Positions 23,533-32,479 of a DNA stretch of 64,000 bases are shown piece by piece. Both the position numbers and the translations under genes were made by a program. The stretch comes from Sphingobium arseniciresistens (GTDB lineage: Bacteria > Pseudomonadota > Alphaproteobacteria > Sphingomonadales > Sphingomonadaceae). The DNA is taken from assembly GCA_029167225.1 (NCBI GenBank), contig JARFNK010000008.1, positions 124,001 to 188,000 of the forward strand. The letters are read 5' to 3'. The notes beneath the pieces are model-generated. The model did not search any database, was not told the origin of the DNA, and was given only the letters and a program-made list of their open reading frames with translations. The stretch's first letter is position 1. Each line of letters begins with the position of its first letter.

Positions 23533-23808
23533 TCAGCCCTCGCGGGCCAGCTCGATCGCAGAAACGATGTCAGCCTTCTTGGTGGCGTCGCCGAGATCGA
23601 TGCCTTCGGCTTCCGCGATAGCCTTCAGTTCGGCGACCGTGTGCGAGGCAAGGCCATCATCGGTGGCGTCGCCTTCAACGATCCCCTCATAGACAGACGC
23701 AACCTCGGCATCGATCGTCAGCGTTGCGCCGGCATCGATGTAGATGGTCGTGCCATCAGCGAGCAGCACGCCGCGCGCGCCCTGTGCGGTGTTCGTGAGC
23801 GTAGGCAT
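23533..23808 (-). CDS. Small hypothetical protein next to the capsid gene
   Basis: 91 residues. A beta-like N-terminal part (GVLLADGTTIYIDAGATLTI) is followed by an acidic C-terminal helix (VAELKAIAEAEGIDLGD, DIVSAIELA) resembling a SAP/HeH-type helical fold. A head-associated role is inferred from position. Confidence 0.55.
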   Translation of the reverse strand: MPTLTNTAQGARGVLLADGTTIYIDAGATLTIDAEVASVYEGIVEGDATDDGLASHTVAELKAIAEAEGIDLGDATKKADIVSAIELAREG

Positions 23809-23811
23809 GGA

Positions 23812-24816
23812 TCAAACTCCATCCACAAAGGTGATCGCCTTGGGAATGCGGTTCTCGTATCCGCCAATGGCCATGATGCCCGGAACCTCCCAGGAGAACG
23901 GACCCTTCTGCCATGCCGGGAACAGCTGATGGCCGCCGCCGGGCAGATGGAAGCGGTGAACCTCCATCGTGTTGGCATAGGCGATCAGGCGCTTGGTGCT
24001 CGAGGCGCCGGCGGTTTCGAGGTGACGGCTCTTCTTGATCGTGAGGTTCGGCACGACCGAGTTCTCACGGACATAGTTGAGCAGCGACATGCCGGTTTCG
24101 GTCATGCGACGCGAGGCCATGGAATTATAGACCGAGGTCGGCACCGCGAGCGTGTTCGCCTGATAGGTCTCGCCGGTATTCTCTTCGACCGAAGAGAGCG
24201 CGCTATTGACAACCGCCACAGCCTGGTCCGGCGTGCCGGCAATGATCGTCTGCGCAGCCGTGCTGGCGGTCGCGAGCGGGTTGTTGATGAAGCCGGTCGT
24301 GAACTTCAGGCCGTCGCCGCGCATGGCGGTCTTGTGGATGAAGCGCTCGGCCGTCTTGATCGAAGCATCCGCCTTGTCGGCAATGACGTTCACCCCGAGC
24401 TGCTGCCCGCGCTCCAGATCCATGCGGTTCCACTTGTAGCCGATCGCGGCCATGTGGTTTTCCTGCAGGAACTGCGTGCGGCTGACATCCGCATAGGGCA
24501 TGTCGTCGGCTGCGACGTCGAACCATTCCGGCTTGCCCGCGATGTCGCCCGAATAGTAGAGCGAACCGGCCGACCAGATGGTGCCGGAGGTGTCGACGGG
24601 CATGAACTCGGCATAATCCGCGAGCGGATACTTGACCATGTAGATGCCCTGCTCGACCCGCAGAAGCTGCGGCGCAAGGAAGGCCATGGTCTGCTGCGCG
24701 TCGTTCAGGTCGATGCCACGCAGGCCGTCGATGAAGCTGACGCCGGGCACATCGGGATTCGCATCCAGATAGGCCACGGCCTCCATGACGGAATCGAAAA
24801 ACATAGGCTTGGTCAT
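23812..24816 (-). CDS. Major capsid protein (DUF2184 family)
   Basis: 334 residues. Recognisable by the DUF2184 pattern with YPLADYAEFMPVDTSG, GYKWNRMDLERGQQLG, and the C-terminal FHLPGGGHQLFPAWQKGPF. It forms the capsid shell, directly downstream of the cement protein gene as usual in this phage type. Confidence 0.82.
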   Translation of the reverse strand: MTKPMFFDSVMEAVAYLDANPDVPGVSFIDGLRGIDLNDAQQTMAFLAPQLLRVEQGIYMVKYPLADYAEFMPVDTSGTIWSAGSLYYSGDIAGKPEWFDVAADDMPYADVSRTQFLQENHMAAIGYKWNRMDLERGQQLGVNVIADKADASIKTAERFIHKTAMRGDGLKFTTGFINNPLATASTAAQTIIAGTPDQAVAVVNSALSSVEENTGETYQANTLAVPTSVYNSMASRRMTETGMSLLNYVRENSVVPNLTIKKSRHLETAGASSTKRLIAYANTMEVHRFHLPGGGHQLFPAWQKGPFSWEVPGIMAIGGYENRIPKAITFVDGV

Positions 24817-24827
24817 CTCAACTCCCC

Positions 24828-25277
24828 TCAGCGACGCACGATACGGACAGGCGCGCCGCTCAGCGCCGTGTCGTCAAATGACCAGCCATCAGCGATGACA
24901 TTGCTGGTCGAAACGTTGGTGATGACACCGGCCGAGGTGACATAGACCTGCTCGCCGTCAGCGACGTTGACGCCGGGCAGAACCCAGATCTTGCCGCGGT
25001 TCTTGATGCGAACACTGTCGCCTTGGGCAAAAGTGTCGGCGGCGCGCGCAGACGTGACAGGCAGGCCCTTGTTCGCGATGGCAAAACCATAAAGCGCGCC
25101 GGCCGCCGGGGTAGTCACGCAGCCGCGATCGGCGGTCCCGCGATACACGGGCTTGCCGAATGCCAGGGTGCCGGATTCCAGCGTGCGCGTGATGATGTTG
25201 GACAGCTCGCCATCCGCTTCCATGCCGGGGAAGCCGTATGCCGGATCTTCTACGAAATTGCCCTGAAGAATGGCCAT
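24828..25277 (-). CDS. Capsid structural cement protein (Gp24/DUF2190-like)
   Basis: 149 residues. A small beta-barrel-like protein (GKPVYRGTADRGCVTTPAAG, VRIKNRGKIWVLPG) with the layout of decoration or cement proteins that follow the protease in DUF2184-capsid phages. Confidence 0.7.
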   Translation of the reverse strand: MAILQGNFVEDPAYGFPGMEADGELSNIITRTLESGTLAFGKPVYRGTADRGCVTTPAAGALYGFAIANKGLPVTSARAADTFAQGDSVRIKNRGKIWVLPGVNVADGEQVYVTSAGVITNVSTSNVIADGWSFDDTALSGAPVRIVRR

Positions 25278-25289
25278 GTCGATTTCTCC

Positions 25290-26585
25290 TTATGCAGCCT
25301 GACCGCGATAGGCGGACTGCTTGTTTGCGAGCCAAGCCTTGCGGGCCGAGGCAACGCCCGTGGCGGCGTCCCCGATCACCTTGGGCTGACCGAGCGGATG
25401 GACACCGGATGCCGGCGCCCCGTCCTTGGTGAAGGCCGCGAATGCGCCCGAAATGGCGTCATCGGACATGTCCTTGGCGGCATCCCCCAGCTTCGCGGTG
25501 ACGGCTTCCTTGCGGATATCGGCGTCGCTCTTCCCATCGGTGACGATCTGCGGAGCCAGCTGCTTCGCTTTGCCGATCACATCGGCGCGGGCGTCGGCCA
25601 GCTGCTGCAGCTTCTCCGGCGTGATTGCGGCATCCGAAACCTGCTGCTTGAGCGCGGCGATCTCGCCATCCTTGGTTTCGACCGCCGCCTTCAGGGTGGC
25701 ATTGTCAGCGGTCAGGCCGCCGATTGCCTTCTGGGCATCGGATAGGGTCGTATTGAGGGCGCCGACCGCAAGAGCAACAGCGGCGCCGTCGCTCAGGTCA
25801 ACGTCCTTGGCGTCGCCGATATTGATTTTCATCGTGGAATCTCCCATTTTCATAGACTTGCCGGCGCCCGGCTGAAGTTCGGAAAGAGCTTTCTCCATCT
25901 GCTCCATCATGAGCTTTTGGCTTTCGTCGCCCGCCTTCCCGGTCGTGGGCGCGGTGCCGTTCATGTGTTTCTTGTGGAGCGAGATTGCCTTCTTCAGCCA
26001 GGAAATCGCCCCTTCTGCGTCGTCACGAAGGTTTGCGTGGCGCTCGTCTACGATGCGCAGCTCAGAGCCGCCGCGAGCAACCGGAACGGCGGCGAGATGG
26101 TTGTAGCGAAAGCTGCGGGCCGACCCGTCGTAGGCGGCGCCGTCATGGATTCCGGGCGTCATGTCGATGTCGGCAGTGTACCCAAGGCTGAACTGGCCGT
26201 GCGTCGTGCGAACGGCATCTACAGCGGCATGGTCCATGATCTTGAACGGCACGCGGATGAACTCGCCATCACGCATGATGTCGCCGCCGACGTCGCCGCG
26301 CGCATGGTCTTTCCAGTTGCTGGACGTGACGGCATCGGCAGGGTGGTTGATCGTGACAGGCCGGTGCGCGAGGCTGGCGAGGGCGTCCTTGTGAAACACC
26401 TCCGAGGCGGGACGAAAGATGCGCACCACGTCATTTGGGGCGCGATCGGTCAGGCCAAGCTCAGATGCCCGGTAATCCTGAATGTTGTCCGCGCGACCGA
26501 CAAGTGCATCCCCGACGAGATAGCCGTCTCGTGTGATGCGGGCAGGGCCGTCAATGGTGGCGCGGTCGAAGAGCATGCGCCGCAC
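25290..26585 (-). CDS. Prohead protease-scaffold fusion (DUF2213)
   Basis: 431 residues. Residues 1 to about 180 are a DUF2213 protease-like domain (ARITRDGYLVGDALVGRAD, LAHRPVTINHPADAV, FSLGYTADID). The rest is a low-complexity, helix-rich scaffold (LKQQVSDAAITPEKLQQLAD). It likely guides procapsid assembly and then degrades the scaffold. GTG 26585 or ATG 26576 may be the start. Confidence 0.78.
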   Translation of the reverse strand: MRRMLFDRATIDGPARITRDGYLVGDALVGRADNIQDYRASELGLTDRAPNDVVRIFRPASEVFHKDALASLAHRPVTINHPADAVTSSNWKDHARGDVGGDIMRDGEFIRVPFKIMDHAAVDAVRTTHGQFSLGYTADIDMTPGIHDGAAYDGSARSFRYNHLAAVPVARGGSELRIVDERHANLRDDAEGAISWLKKAISLHKKHMNGTAPTTGKAGDESQKLMMEQMEKALSELQPGAGKSMKMGDSTMKINIGDAKDVDLSDGAAVALAVGALNTTLSDAQKAIGGLTADNATLKAAVETKDGEIAALKQQVSDAAITPEKLQQLADARADVIGKAKQLAPQIVTDGKSDADIRKEAVTAKLGDAAKDMSDDAISGAFAAFTKDGAPASGVHPLGQPKVIGDAATGVASARKAWLANKQSAYRGQAA

Positions 26586-26609
26586 GATATTTCGCGCGGG
26601 GGAGGGGCT

Positions 26610-26619
26610 TTACCGCTGT
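26610..26619 (-). promoter_or_regulatory. Late-operon gap motif, copy 5 (TTACCGCTGT)
   Basis: It lies 25 nt upstream of the DUF2213 start, just past the homing endonuclease gene. Confidence 0.5.
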
Positions 26620-26636
26620 TGGCTAAGCGAAGACAA

Positions 26637-27341
26637 TCAGCGCAGATTGGAGCGGCGCCCCTTGAGTTTGCTCTGGGCGACGGGGGTTGAGATAGCCCGA
26701 TCTAGTGCCCATCCGCGCCTAAGTCTAGCAGACAGGGTCCATCGATCTATGCGCTCTATCTCTGCGATCTCTTGGAGCGTTCTATCTAGCCCTTTATGCC
26801 TAAAGACACGGTTTGCTCTAGTGTTCCTCGCTTGAGTGCTGCTCGTCGCCCATCTGCAATTGTCAGGATGATATCCCGAACCATTATCTATTCGGTCTAT
26901 AGAATGGTCGGCAGACGGCCTTGGCCCCATGTCCTCGATGAAAGCCGTAAAACTTTCCCGCCAGCGTTCGCACACCGTTATTCCGCGCGCGCCGTACTCA
27001 AGATAGATGGGCTGCTTGGGATTGTGACACCTCTGCTTCATCATCGACCAAATTCGATATTCAGATGAGCGGGTCTGCCCGTGGGTGACCTTGCGAACAA
27101 GGTTCTGCTCTTGGCGATAACATCCACAACTCGTCGTTTTGCCACCAACGAGACAATTGGCTCGCACATCAACCGAGTTTCCGCAGTCGCATTTACACCG
27201 TACCCGCAAACTCTCTCGTCCGCCGGAGATTAGCGGCACACCTAAACCAACAGCGACGAGACGCCCAAATATTTGACCAACCGTAATCTGGTGCTTCCGC
27301 GCCAGTGGATTGATGATAATAGGCGTGTCAGCTTCTGTCAT
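26637..27341 (-). CDS. Putative HNH homing endonuclease
   Basis: 234 residues from ATG 27341 (GGAG upstream). There are paired cysteines (RCKCDCGNSV, SCGCYRQE), then a homing-type DNA-cleavage region (SIDRIDNGSGYHPDNCRWAT) and a C-terminal DNA-binding-like helical region. It is inserted between minor head and protease genes, a typical place for a free-standing homing enzyme. Its composition is less GC-biased than neighbouring genes. Confidence 0.78.
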   Translation of the reverse strand: MTEADTPIIINPLARKHQITVGQIFGRLVAVGLGVPLISGGRESLRVRCKCDCGNSVDVRANCLVGGKTTSCGCYRQEQNLVRKVTHGQTRSSEYRIWSMMKQRCHNPKQPIYLEYGARGITVCERWRESFTAFIEDMGPRPSADHSIDRIDNGSGYHPDNCRWATSSTQARNTRANRVFRHKGLDRTLQEIAEIERIDRWTLSARLRRGWALDRAISTPVAQSKLKGRRSNLR

Positions 27342-27364
27342 GGGTCGCTCCATGCTTGGGGTTA

Positions 27365-27398
27365 GGGCCGGGCACTGTTAGCGCAGTGTTTCCGGCCC
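27365..27398. other. Strong inverted repeat upstream of the HNH gene
   Basis: GGGCCGG / CCGGCCC arms enclose a second stem CACTG / CAGTG with a six-base loop and a small bulge. On the plus strand it is followed by GTTTT. It could act as an attenuator between the minor head and HNH genes. Confidence 0.5.
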
Positions 27399-27428
27399 GT
27401 TTTGCATAACATTCCAAGCGATTCAGCG

Positions 27429-28292
27429 CTAGTCATCATCCCAACCGAAGACCAAAATCCCGCGTTCCCGGCAACCGCACGCGGGCCTTACGCCAGCCCT
27501 GTCATCCGCAGGCGGCGCCAGCTTCACCACCCTGCCATCCAACTTCTTACCGACCAGATCCGCATTCTCTGTGTAGAGAACACCGTTGCGCTTGACATGC
27601 TCTTGGCGGGGGTATCGCTTCTGCGAATGATGCCATGCAAAGACATCTAGTCCAGCCTGCCTCCGTCGCTCACGTGCCAATTCGCTCGACAGGCTGGAAA
27701 GCTGATGGCTCGCGATACGGATGGACCTGTCCCGCCCCATAGACACGGCTTCACGAATATCCTTCGCCACTTCGCGTGCGGGCTTGCGCTGGTTTAGGCC
27801 GGTGAACACGAAATTGCTGATTCTCTGACGGGCCTGGGCGGAGACATCGCGGATCAAGCTCGTGTTCCATTCCAGATATGCGTCAACGGTCTGACGCGCG
27901 TCCTCTGGCCCGATTAGAATGGAAATATCGACACCAGCAGCACTGAGTATCGCACCACTCCATGACCGATCGATGTAAGACGAAACCGACAGAACCCAAT
28001 CGCGGATCTCTGGCGTCAGGAGCAGCAGCAGACGGCTTATAGCATCGGCCGGGCCATCGATGGCGGCCTGCACATCGGCAGGCGCGTCGGTGACCATGGA
28101 GGATAGCGTGCGCTCATATTCCGCGATGATGGCAGGGGCGGCGCGCTCCCATGCGGTGATGATCGGGAGGTAGACGCGATGGAAGAGGTTCGTCGCCATG
28201 GTCGCGGGCGGCGCGATATCGCGGATGACGATCGCGCGGCGGCGGATGTTGCGTTGGCGGCTCGCGATGGCGGCGAGATCGAAGCGGGGCAT
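27429..28292 (-). CDS. Minor head (Mu F-like) protein
   Basis: 287 residues from ATG 28292 overlapping the upstream stop. Helical N-terminal region; FVFTGLNQRKPAREVAKDI; then C-terminal FAWHHSQKRYPRQEHVKRNG and a CGCRERG tail, the arrangement of Mu gpF-like minor head proteins that follow portals. Confidence 0.75.
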   Translation of the reverse strand: MPRFDLAAIASRQRNIRRRAIVIRDIAPPATMATNLFHRVYLPIITAWERAAPAIIAEYERTLSSMVTDAPADVQAAIDGPADAISRLLLLLTPEIRDWVLSVSSYIDRSWSGAILSAAGVDISILIGPEDARQTVDAYLEWNTSLIRDVSAQARQRISNFVFTGLNQRKPAREVAKDIREAVSMGRDRSIRIASHQLSSLSSELARERRRQAGLDVFAWHHSQKRYPRQEHVKRNGVLYTENADLVGKKLDGRVVKLAPPADDRAGVRPACGCRERGILVFGWDDD

Positions 28293-28543
28293 CACGCCCT
28301 CCGAAATAACTTGTCGCGCAGCCAAACCAGTTGACGCTCAGTGGCCGCAATGAACTGCCTCAAGTGGGCGCCCTTGGTTTCGCCGGCAACGCCATGGCCG
28401 TGGCGAACAGTGCCGACATCATCGCTGTAGGCGACTGAGACATGGACCATGCAACAGCGATCTGGCCCTGACAGCAATTCGGCAAGCGCCTGCGCTTCAT
28501 CAGCGATCACCTGATCCGTAGCATCTCGGATTTTTCGGCTCAT
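28292..28543 (-). CDS. Hypothetical protein between portal and minor head
   Basis: 83 residues with ATGA overlaps on both sides. CCMVHVSVAYSDDVGTVRHG and a helical C-terminus. No recognised domain. Confidence 0.6.
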   Translation of the reverse strand: MSRKIRDATDQVIADEAQALAELLSGPDRCCMVHVSVAYSDDVGTVRHGHGVAGETKGAHLRQFIAATERQLVWLRDKLFRRA

Positions 28544-30468
28544 TCCTCAGTCACCTTACGCTTCCAATCCAGACCAAGGCCCTCGAAAATCTCCGGCCCA
28601 AACCGCAGTTCCCCGTTGAACGCCTTTAGCGCGTCCAGATCTGCACCCTCAGGCACGTCATAGCTGAGCGTCACATGAGGCGCGTATTCCGGCCAGTCAT
28701 GCGATCCGCCAGCCTCAACCATGTCGTTGTGCCGATATTCCAGATCGGGCGACGCGAACCGCAGAACGACCGCATTTTCACCCAGGCGCTCAATTACGCG
28801 CGGGCCACCGGGCCGAACGGTGATTTCACCGCGGTCATTCTCGCGCCAGTCCCGGCCCATCTTCATCGGGTCCACAGCGGTCTTCGAATACAACACGGTA
28901 ACATGCATGTCGCTCGCGGGCAGGGTGGAGGTGAAGCCATTGCCCTTGGCCCATGCGATCAGGTCGGTAGCGTTCAGGAGCTTGCGCTGGACATAGAGCG
29001 GGCGAGGCGTGGCATCGTTGAACCATGCAGCCGCGTCGCCGATGGCACGACCGGGGCGACCATTCGGGAGGCCGCCCCCGCCGGCAGATGCTACAGGATC
29101 ACCTCCCCCCGCTTGAACAGCCGATGGATCGTCATCACCACCTCCAGCATCCGGCGTCAGGCCGAATCTCTCATTTTGAGGAACCTCATCGAGCGCGCCT
29201 TCAAGGCCCGCCATCCAACCACCTTCGATCAACCCGTTCTGATATGCCTTGTTGAACGCGACTTCGGGAATGGCGCCAGACATCTGCACCCTGTCGGCAG
29301 CCTCGACCCAGACCTTGAAGCGGTCCGTCTCCTCCTTTTCAGAGGGCACATCGAGCGGCGCGAACTTCCACCAGATTTCGGACGGCACAGACCCAAGCGC
29401 GGACGGAATGAGCACGGCGTCGATCTGCTCAAGGCATGGCCGGGTCTCAAGCTTCTGGCCGGTCCCAACCATCTTGGACCAGTTCTGATCATCGCCTTCA
29501 CCCGTCGCGTTGAGGCCCTTAGCGGACGTGCCCCAAAAGCGCGTGACCGGGATATCGGAGGCGGCGGAAAACGCTTCGGCATAAACCCGGATAATCTCCG
29601 GGATGCCAGTCCACGTCACCTGATGACGATCGATCTTCTCGCCACCCTTGCCTTCGCCGTCGCCAAGATCATAGAGGTTGCCGTTGATGATCGATTGACC
29701 GGTGATCATGAGCGCAAGGCGCTTTTTCAGGGTGTCCTCGCCAGCCTGATCGGACAGGATATCAAACAGCCCCGTCACGCCGATATCGATGTTCAGCGCG
29801 TTCTTGATGATCGCCGAGAAGGTCGATAGCGCCTCGTCGAGGTTCTGTGCCGATTCCAGTAGTGACGGCACCCGGCCCCTTCCCCAGAACCGGTCATCCG
29901 CGCTACCCATGTAGATCGACGGCAGGGGCTCGGCACGGAAGCACACGACACGGCTGGGATGAATGCGCTGGTTGCCCTTGGTGGCGCTGATCTGGAAATA
30001 GGCCGGCGCGCCGTAGTTCGGGCTGGCGAGATCGTCGTCCCAATCCATGCCCGTGAGATGCCAGCGCGAGACGACGTTGACCGCGACGAGGCTACCCTTG
30101 CGGATAGACGCGGCGTTGATCGGCGTCGCTGGATCGCCGGCTGTGACGAGGATTAGCGCGCCTCCACCGAGGCCACGCAGGATCTCCGCCTGCTTGACCT
30201 TGGCCTGTATCTGGAGCCGCTTTTCTTCGGCCTCAAGAGCCTTGATCTGGTCTTTGTCCGCCTGCCAGTCACGCCATGCCCGGATGCGATCTGTTGCCGG
30301 GATGGTGATCGCCTTGCGCAGGGATGGGGAGGCATCATAGGCCGCCTCGATCTGCTGCGGTGAGATGGCGAGTTGGGTATATTGACGATACGACCGCGCA
30401 TCAGCGGATGTGCCAAGGCCAGTCACCAGATTTTGGAGACCGTCCGCGATGTGCCGGATGATACGCAT
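28540..30468 (-). CDS. Portal protein (DUF1073) fused to Acb1-like 2H phosphoesterase
   Basis: 642 residues. Residues 1 to about 430 are the HI1409/DUF1073-type portal, the ring through which DNA enters (GGGALILVTAGDPATPIN, WHLTGMDWDDD, RVVCFRAEPLPSIYMGS). After a Gly/Asp-rich linker, residues 490 to 642 form a 2H phosphoesterase-like domain with DMHVTVLYS (His522, Thr524) and APHVTLSY (His598, Thr600). This domain is recognisable as the Acb1 type, which hydrolyses cyclic nucleotide signals of CBASS defence. Whether the fused form is released, or acts from the capsid, is unknown. Confidence 0.82.
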   Translation of the reverse strand: MRIIRHIADGLQNLVTGLGTSADARSYRQYTQLAISPQQIEAAYDASPSLRKAITIPATDRIRAWRDWQADKDQIKALEAEEKRLQIQAKVKQAEILRGLGGGALILVTAGDPATPINAASIRKGSLVAVNVVSRWHLTGMDWDDDLASPNYGAPAYFQISATKGNQRIHPSRVVCFRAEPLPSIYMGSADDRFWGRGRVPSLLESAQNLDEALSTFSAIIKNALNIDIGVTGLFDILSDQAGEDTLKKRLALMITGQSIINGNLYDLGDGEGKGGEKIDRHQVTWTGIPEIIRVYAEAFSAASDIPVTRFWGTSAKGLNATGEGDDQNWSKMVGTGQKLETRPCLEQIDAVLIPSALGSVPSEIWWKFAPLDVPSEKEETDRFKVWVEAADRVQMSGAIPEVAFNKAYQNGLIEGGWMAGLEGALDEVPQNERFGLTPDAGGGDDDPSAVQAGGGDPVASAGGGGLPNGRPGRAIGDAAAWFNDATPRPLYVQRKLLNATDLIAWAKGNGFTSTLPASDMHVTVLYSKTAVDPMKMGRDWRENDRGEITVRPGGPRVIERLGENAVVLRFASPDLEYRHNDMVEAGGSHDWPEYAPHVTLSYDVPEGADLDALKAFNGELRFGPEIFEGLGLDWKRKVTEE

Positions 30469-30501
30469 GGCCGCGACATTGCGCGGGCATAGGGCTGTGG
30501 A

Positions 30502-30512
30502 TTACCGCTGTC
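30502..30512 (-). promoter_or_regulatory. Late-operon gap motif, copy 6 (TTACCGCTGTC)
   Basis: It overlaps the terminase stop codon and lies 34 nt upstream of the portal start. Confidence 0.55.
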
Positions 30513-31953
30513 AGAGGGAGCGGGAGAGGCCGGATTTATAGTCGTAGCCGCGATTGATTGCTATCGCGTCGAAGGCGCGCGAGGTGCTGTCCGCATCATC
30601 GTCATGCTTGGCGACCGGGAAGGATTCGAGCGCAGCAAACCAGCGATCGTTCCAATCACCGCGCAGGACATCGACATTGCCACCCTCAGCCTGCGCCGAG
30701 AACGGGCTGAATCGCGTGATCTTGTCTCCAGTCTCCGTGGACGATCGCACATTATAGCCCGCGAGCGACTGCTTCATGCTGGCGACCTGGCTTTTACCGG
30801 CCTGCCCAGGATCTTGGGGGAGAGAAATGATGCATCCCTTCTCGTCCTGACTGGCGGTGTTGACGATCTTCCTTTGAACGCCAGCAGGTGACAGGCAATC
30901 GTTGTCATTGTCGACCACGATGTATCGGCCGTCAGGTGTTCTGCCAATCTTTGTGCTGCTGGTGGCGTCAGGATCAGGATTCTCCGCCGTGCGCAGTGTC
31001 GCCGCGAGGTCGTACCCGCGCGCGAACACGGTTCCGGCCGGGATCGCATCGACCACGCGGCACCATGACCGTTGGAAATACAGACCGGCGGCGGGCCTGA
31101 TCTTCCAGTTACCTCCAAGTAGACGTTCACGCTCGACCAGCGGCAGGGCGAGCAGCGAGGCCATATAGCCGGGGTCCGCAGCCATTAGCGCTTTGTTGTC
31201 GGTCAGTTTGGCTGGAATGAACGTCAGAGATTTGGGCGGGATCGGCACACGCTCGCCCGCATCGTTGAGCATGGTGTATTGCTCGAGCTCTGACGGATCA
31301 TCTGCCCATTTCAGGTCTTCGCCGACACGCACGAACCATCTGAGCTTCCCCGCGCGTTCTGGAATCGGCAGGCCGGTATCCTGATCGATCCACCACGCGA
31401 TGAGGTCGGCCACCCAGCTATCCGCATCAGGGTTGCAGGTTGCGCGGATGTAGGGGCGCACACCGCACATTGAGCGGTTGCGGCTGACCATGTACCAGAA
31501 CTGGACCGCGCTGAAGTGGGTCAGTTCGTCGAAGCAGATGAGCGGAATCTGGCTACCCTGCCAGTTGAACCGGGTCTTATCATGTTCGAGGTGGGCGAAG
31601 CTGACAGACGCGCCGCTCGGGAACGCCCATGACAGGGTGTGCTCTTTCGGGTCGCCGCCAATCTGAGGATAGAGGACGGCGCTTTCGTCCCAGAGCCCGC
31701 CCTCGTTGCGGATCTGGACGGTGGAGCGTCGGAAGAACACTGCGCCGAAGCCGGGGTTGCCGACATGGCGCAGTGGCTCCATGAGCAAGCCCCAGGTCTT
31801 CCCGCCGCCGGCGCCACCGCCGTATATGGCTACGTCGCCAGCCGAAGACAGGAACGCGGTCTGCGGGCCGAGCTGGGGCTTGATCGTCTCGGGGCCGATG
31901 GCCGGGCCGCCGTTGTGGCCTATGCCGGGAGTGATCGAGGCGTGCGCGTTCAT
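30511..31953 (-). CDS. terL: Terminase large subunit
   Basis: 480 residues. Walker A AIYGGGAGGGKTWGLLMEP (near residue 45), Walker B PLICFDELTHF, and a C-terminal RNase H-like nuclease with FARGYDLAATLR and a later acidic site (STSRAFDAIAIN). It is the ATP-driven DNA packaging motor and nuclease at the portal. ATGA overlap with the upstream gene. Confidence 0.92.
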   Translation of the reverse strand: MNAHASITPGIGHNGGPAIGPETIKPQLGPQTAFLSSAGDVAIYGGGAGGGKTWGLLMEPLRHVGNPGFGAVFFRRSTVQIRNEGGLWDESAVLYPQIGGDPKEHTLSWAFPSGASVSFAHLEHDKTRFNWQGSQIPLICFDELTHFSAVQFWYMVSRNRSMCGVRPYIRATCNPDADSWVADLIAWWIDQDTGLPIPERAGKLRWFVRVGEDLKWADDPSELEQYTMLNDAGERVPIPPKSLTFIPAKLTDNKALMAADPGYMASLLALPLVERERLLGGNWKIRPAAGLYFQRSWCRVVDAIPAGTVFARGYDLAATLRTAENPDPDATSSTKIGRTPDGRYIVVDNDNDCLSPAGVQRKIVNTASQDEKGCIISLPQDPGQAGKSQVASMKQSLAGYNVRSSTETGDKITRFSPFSAQAEGGNVDVLRGDWNDRWFAALESFPVAKHDDDADSTSRAFDAIAINRGYDYKSGLSRSL

Positions 31954-32195
31954 TCGGGGTGGCCGAGCGCCTTCAACTTGCGGCGCAGGCGATACACTTC
32001 CGGCAGGTTAGGAATGCCGTGGTTGCTTTCTACCCCAAGGCTAGTAGCCTGCTTGATGGCGCACGGTCCGCATCGCGCCGTCTCACAATATTCCCAGCAA
32101 AGGTCGGGTGTCGGGCAAATGCCCTCCACGTCGTCTCGCCAGAGAAGGCGTTGAGGATCTGTCATTGTTCGTCGGATGCGCTCCTCATCGGTCAT
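31950..32195 (-). CDS. Hypothetical cysteine-containing phage protein
   Basis: 81 residues. CPTPDLCWEYCETARCGPCA gives a cluster of five cysteines. The basic C-terminus (YRLRRKLKALGHPE) may bind nucleic acid. It is coupled by 4-bp overlaps to both neighbours in the terminase operon. Confidence 0.6.
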   Translation of the reverse strand: MTDEERIRRTMTDPQRLLWRDDVEGICPTPDLCWEYCETARCGPCAIKQATSLGVESNHGIPNLPEVYRLRRKLKALGHPE

Positions 32196-32479
32196 GCCCT
32201 GCGCACCTTCACTTTGACGCCGAACTCTTCACCAAGCGCCTGAACGATGGACACCGCCTGGAAGTAAGCGACGACATCGAACTGACCGTCATCGCGACTC
32301 TTAACGATCGCGATCTCTCCCGATGGCCCGGTTCGACCGAACAGCCTTATCGTCCTCCCGCGCGGGCAGACCGGCCGCAACAGGGCCAGCATCACCTTCG
32401 GTTTATCCGTCACCATCTCGCCGCGATTGAAGCTGTCTATGGCGTCCATGCACAGGTCGAATAGTTCGACAGGCTTCAT
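32192..32479 (-). CDS. Hypothetical phage protein
   Basis: 95 residues, alpha/beta. TIRLFGRTGPSGEIAIVKS followed by a helix. It lies between the small and large terminase genes, overlapping both neighbours. Function unknown. Confidence 0.6.
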   Translation of the reverse strand: MKPVELFDLCMDAIDSFNRGEMVTDKPKVMLALLRPVCPRGRTIRLFGRTGPSGEIAIVKSRDDGQFDVVAYFQAVSIVQALGEEFGVKVKVRRA

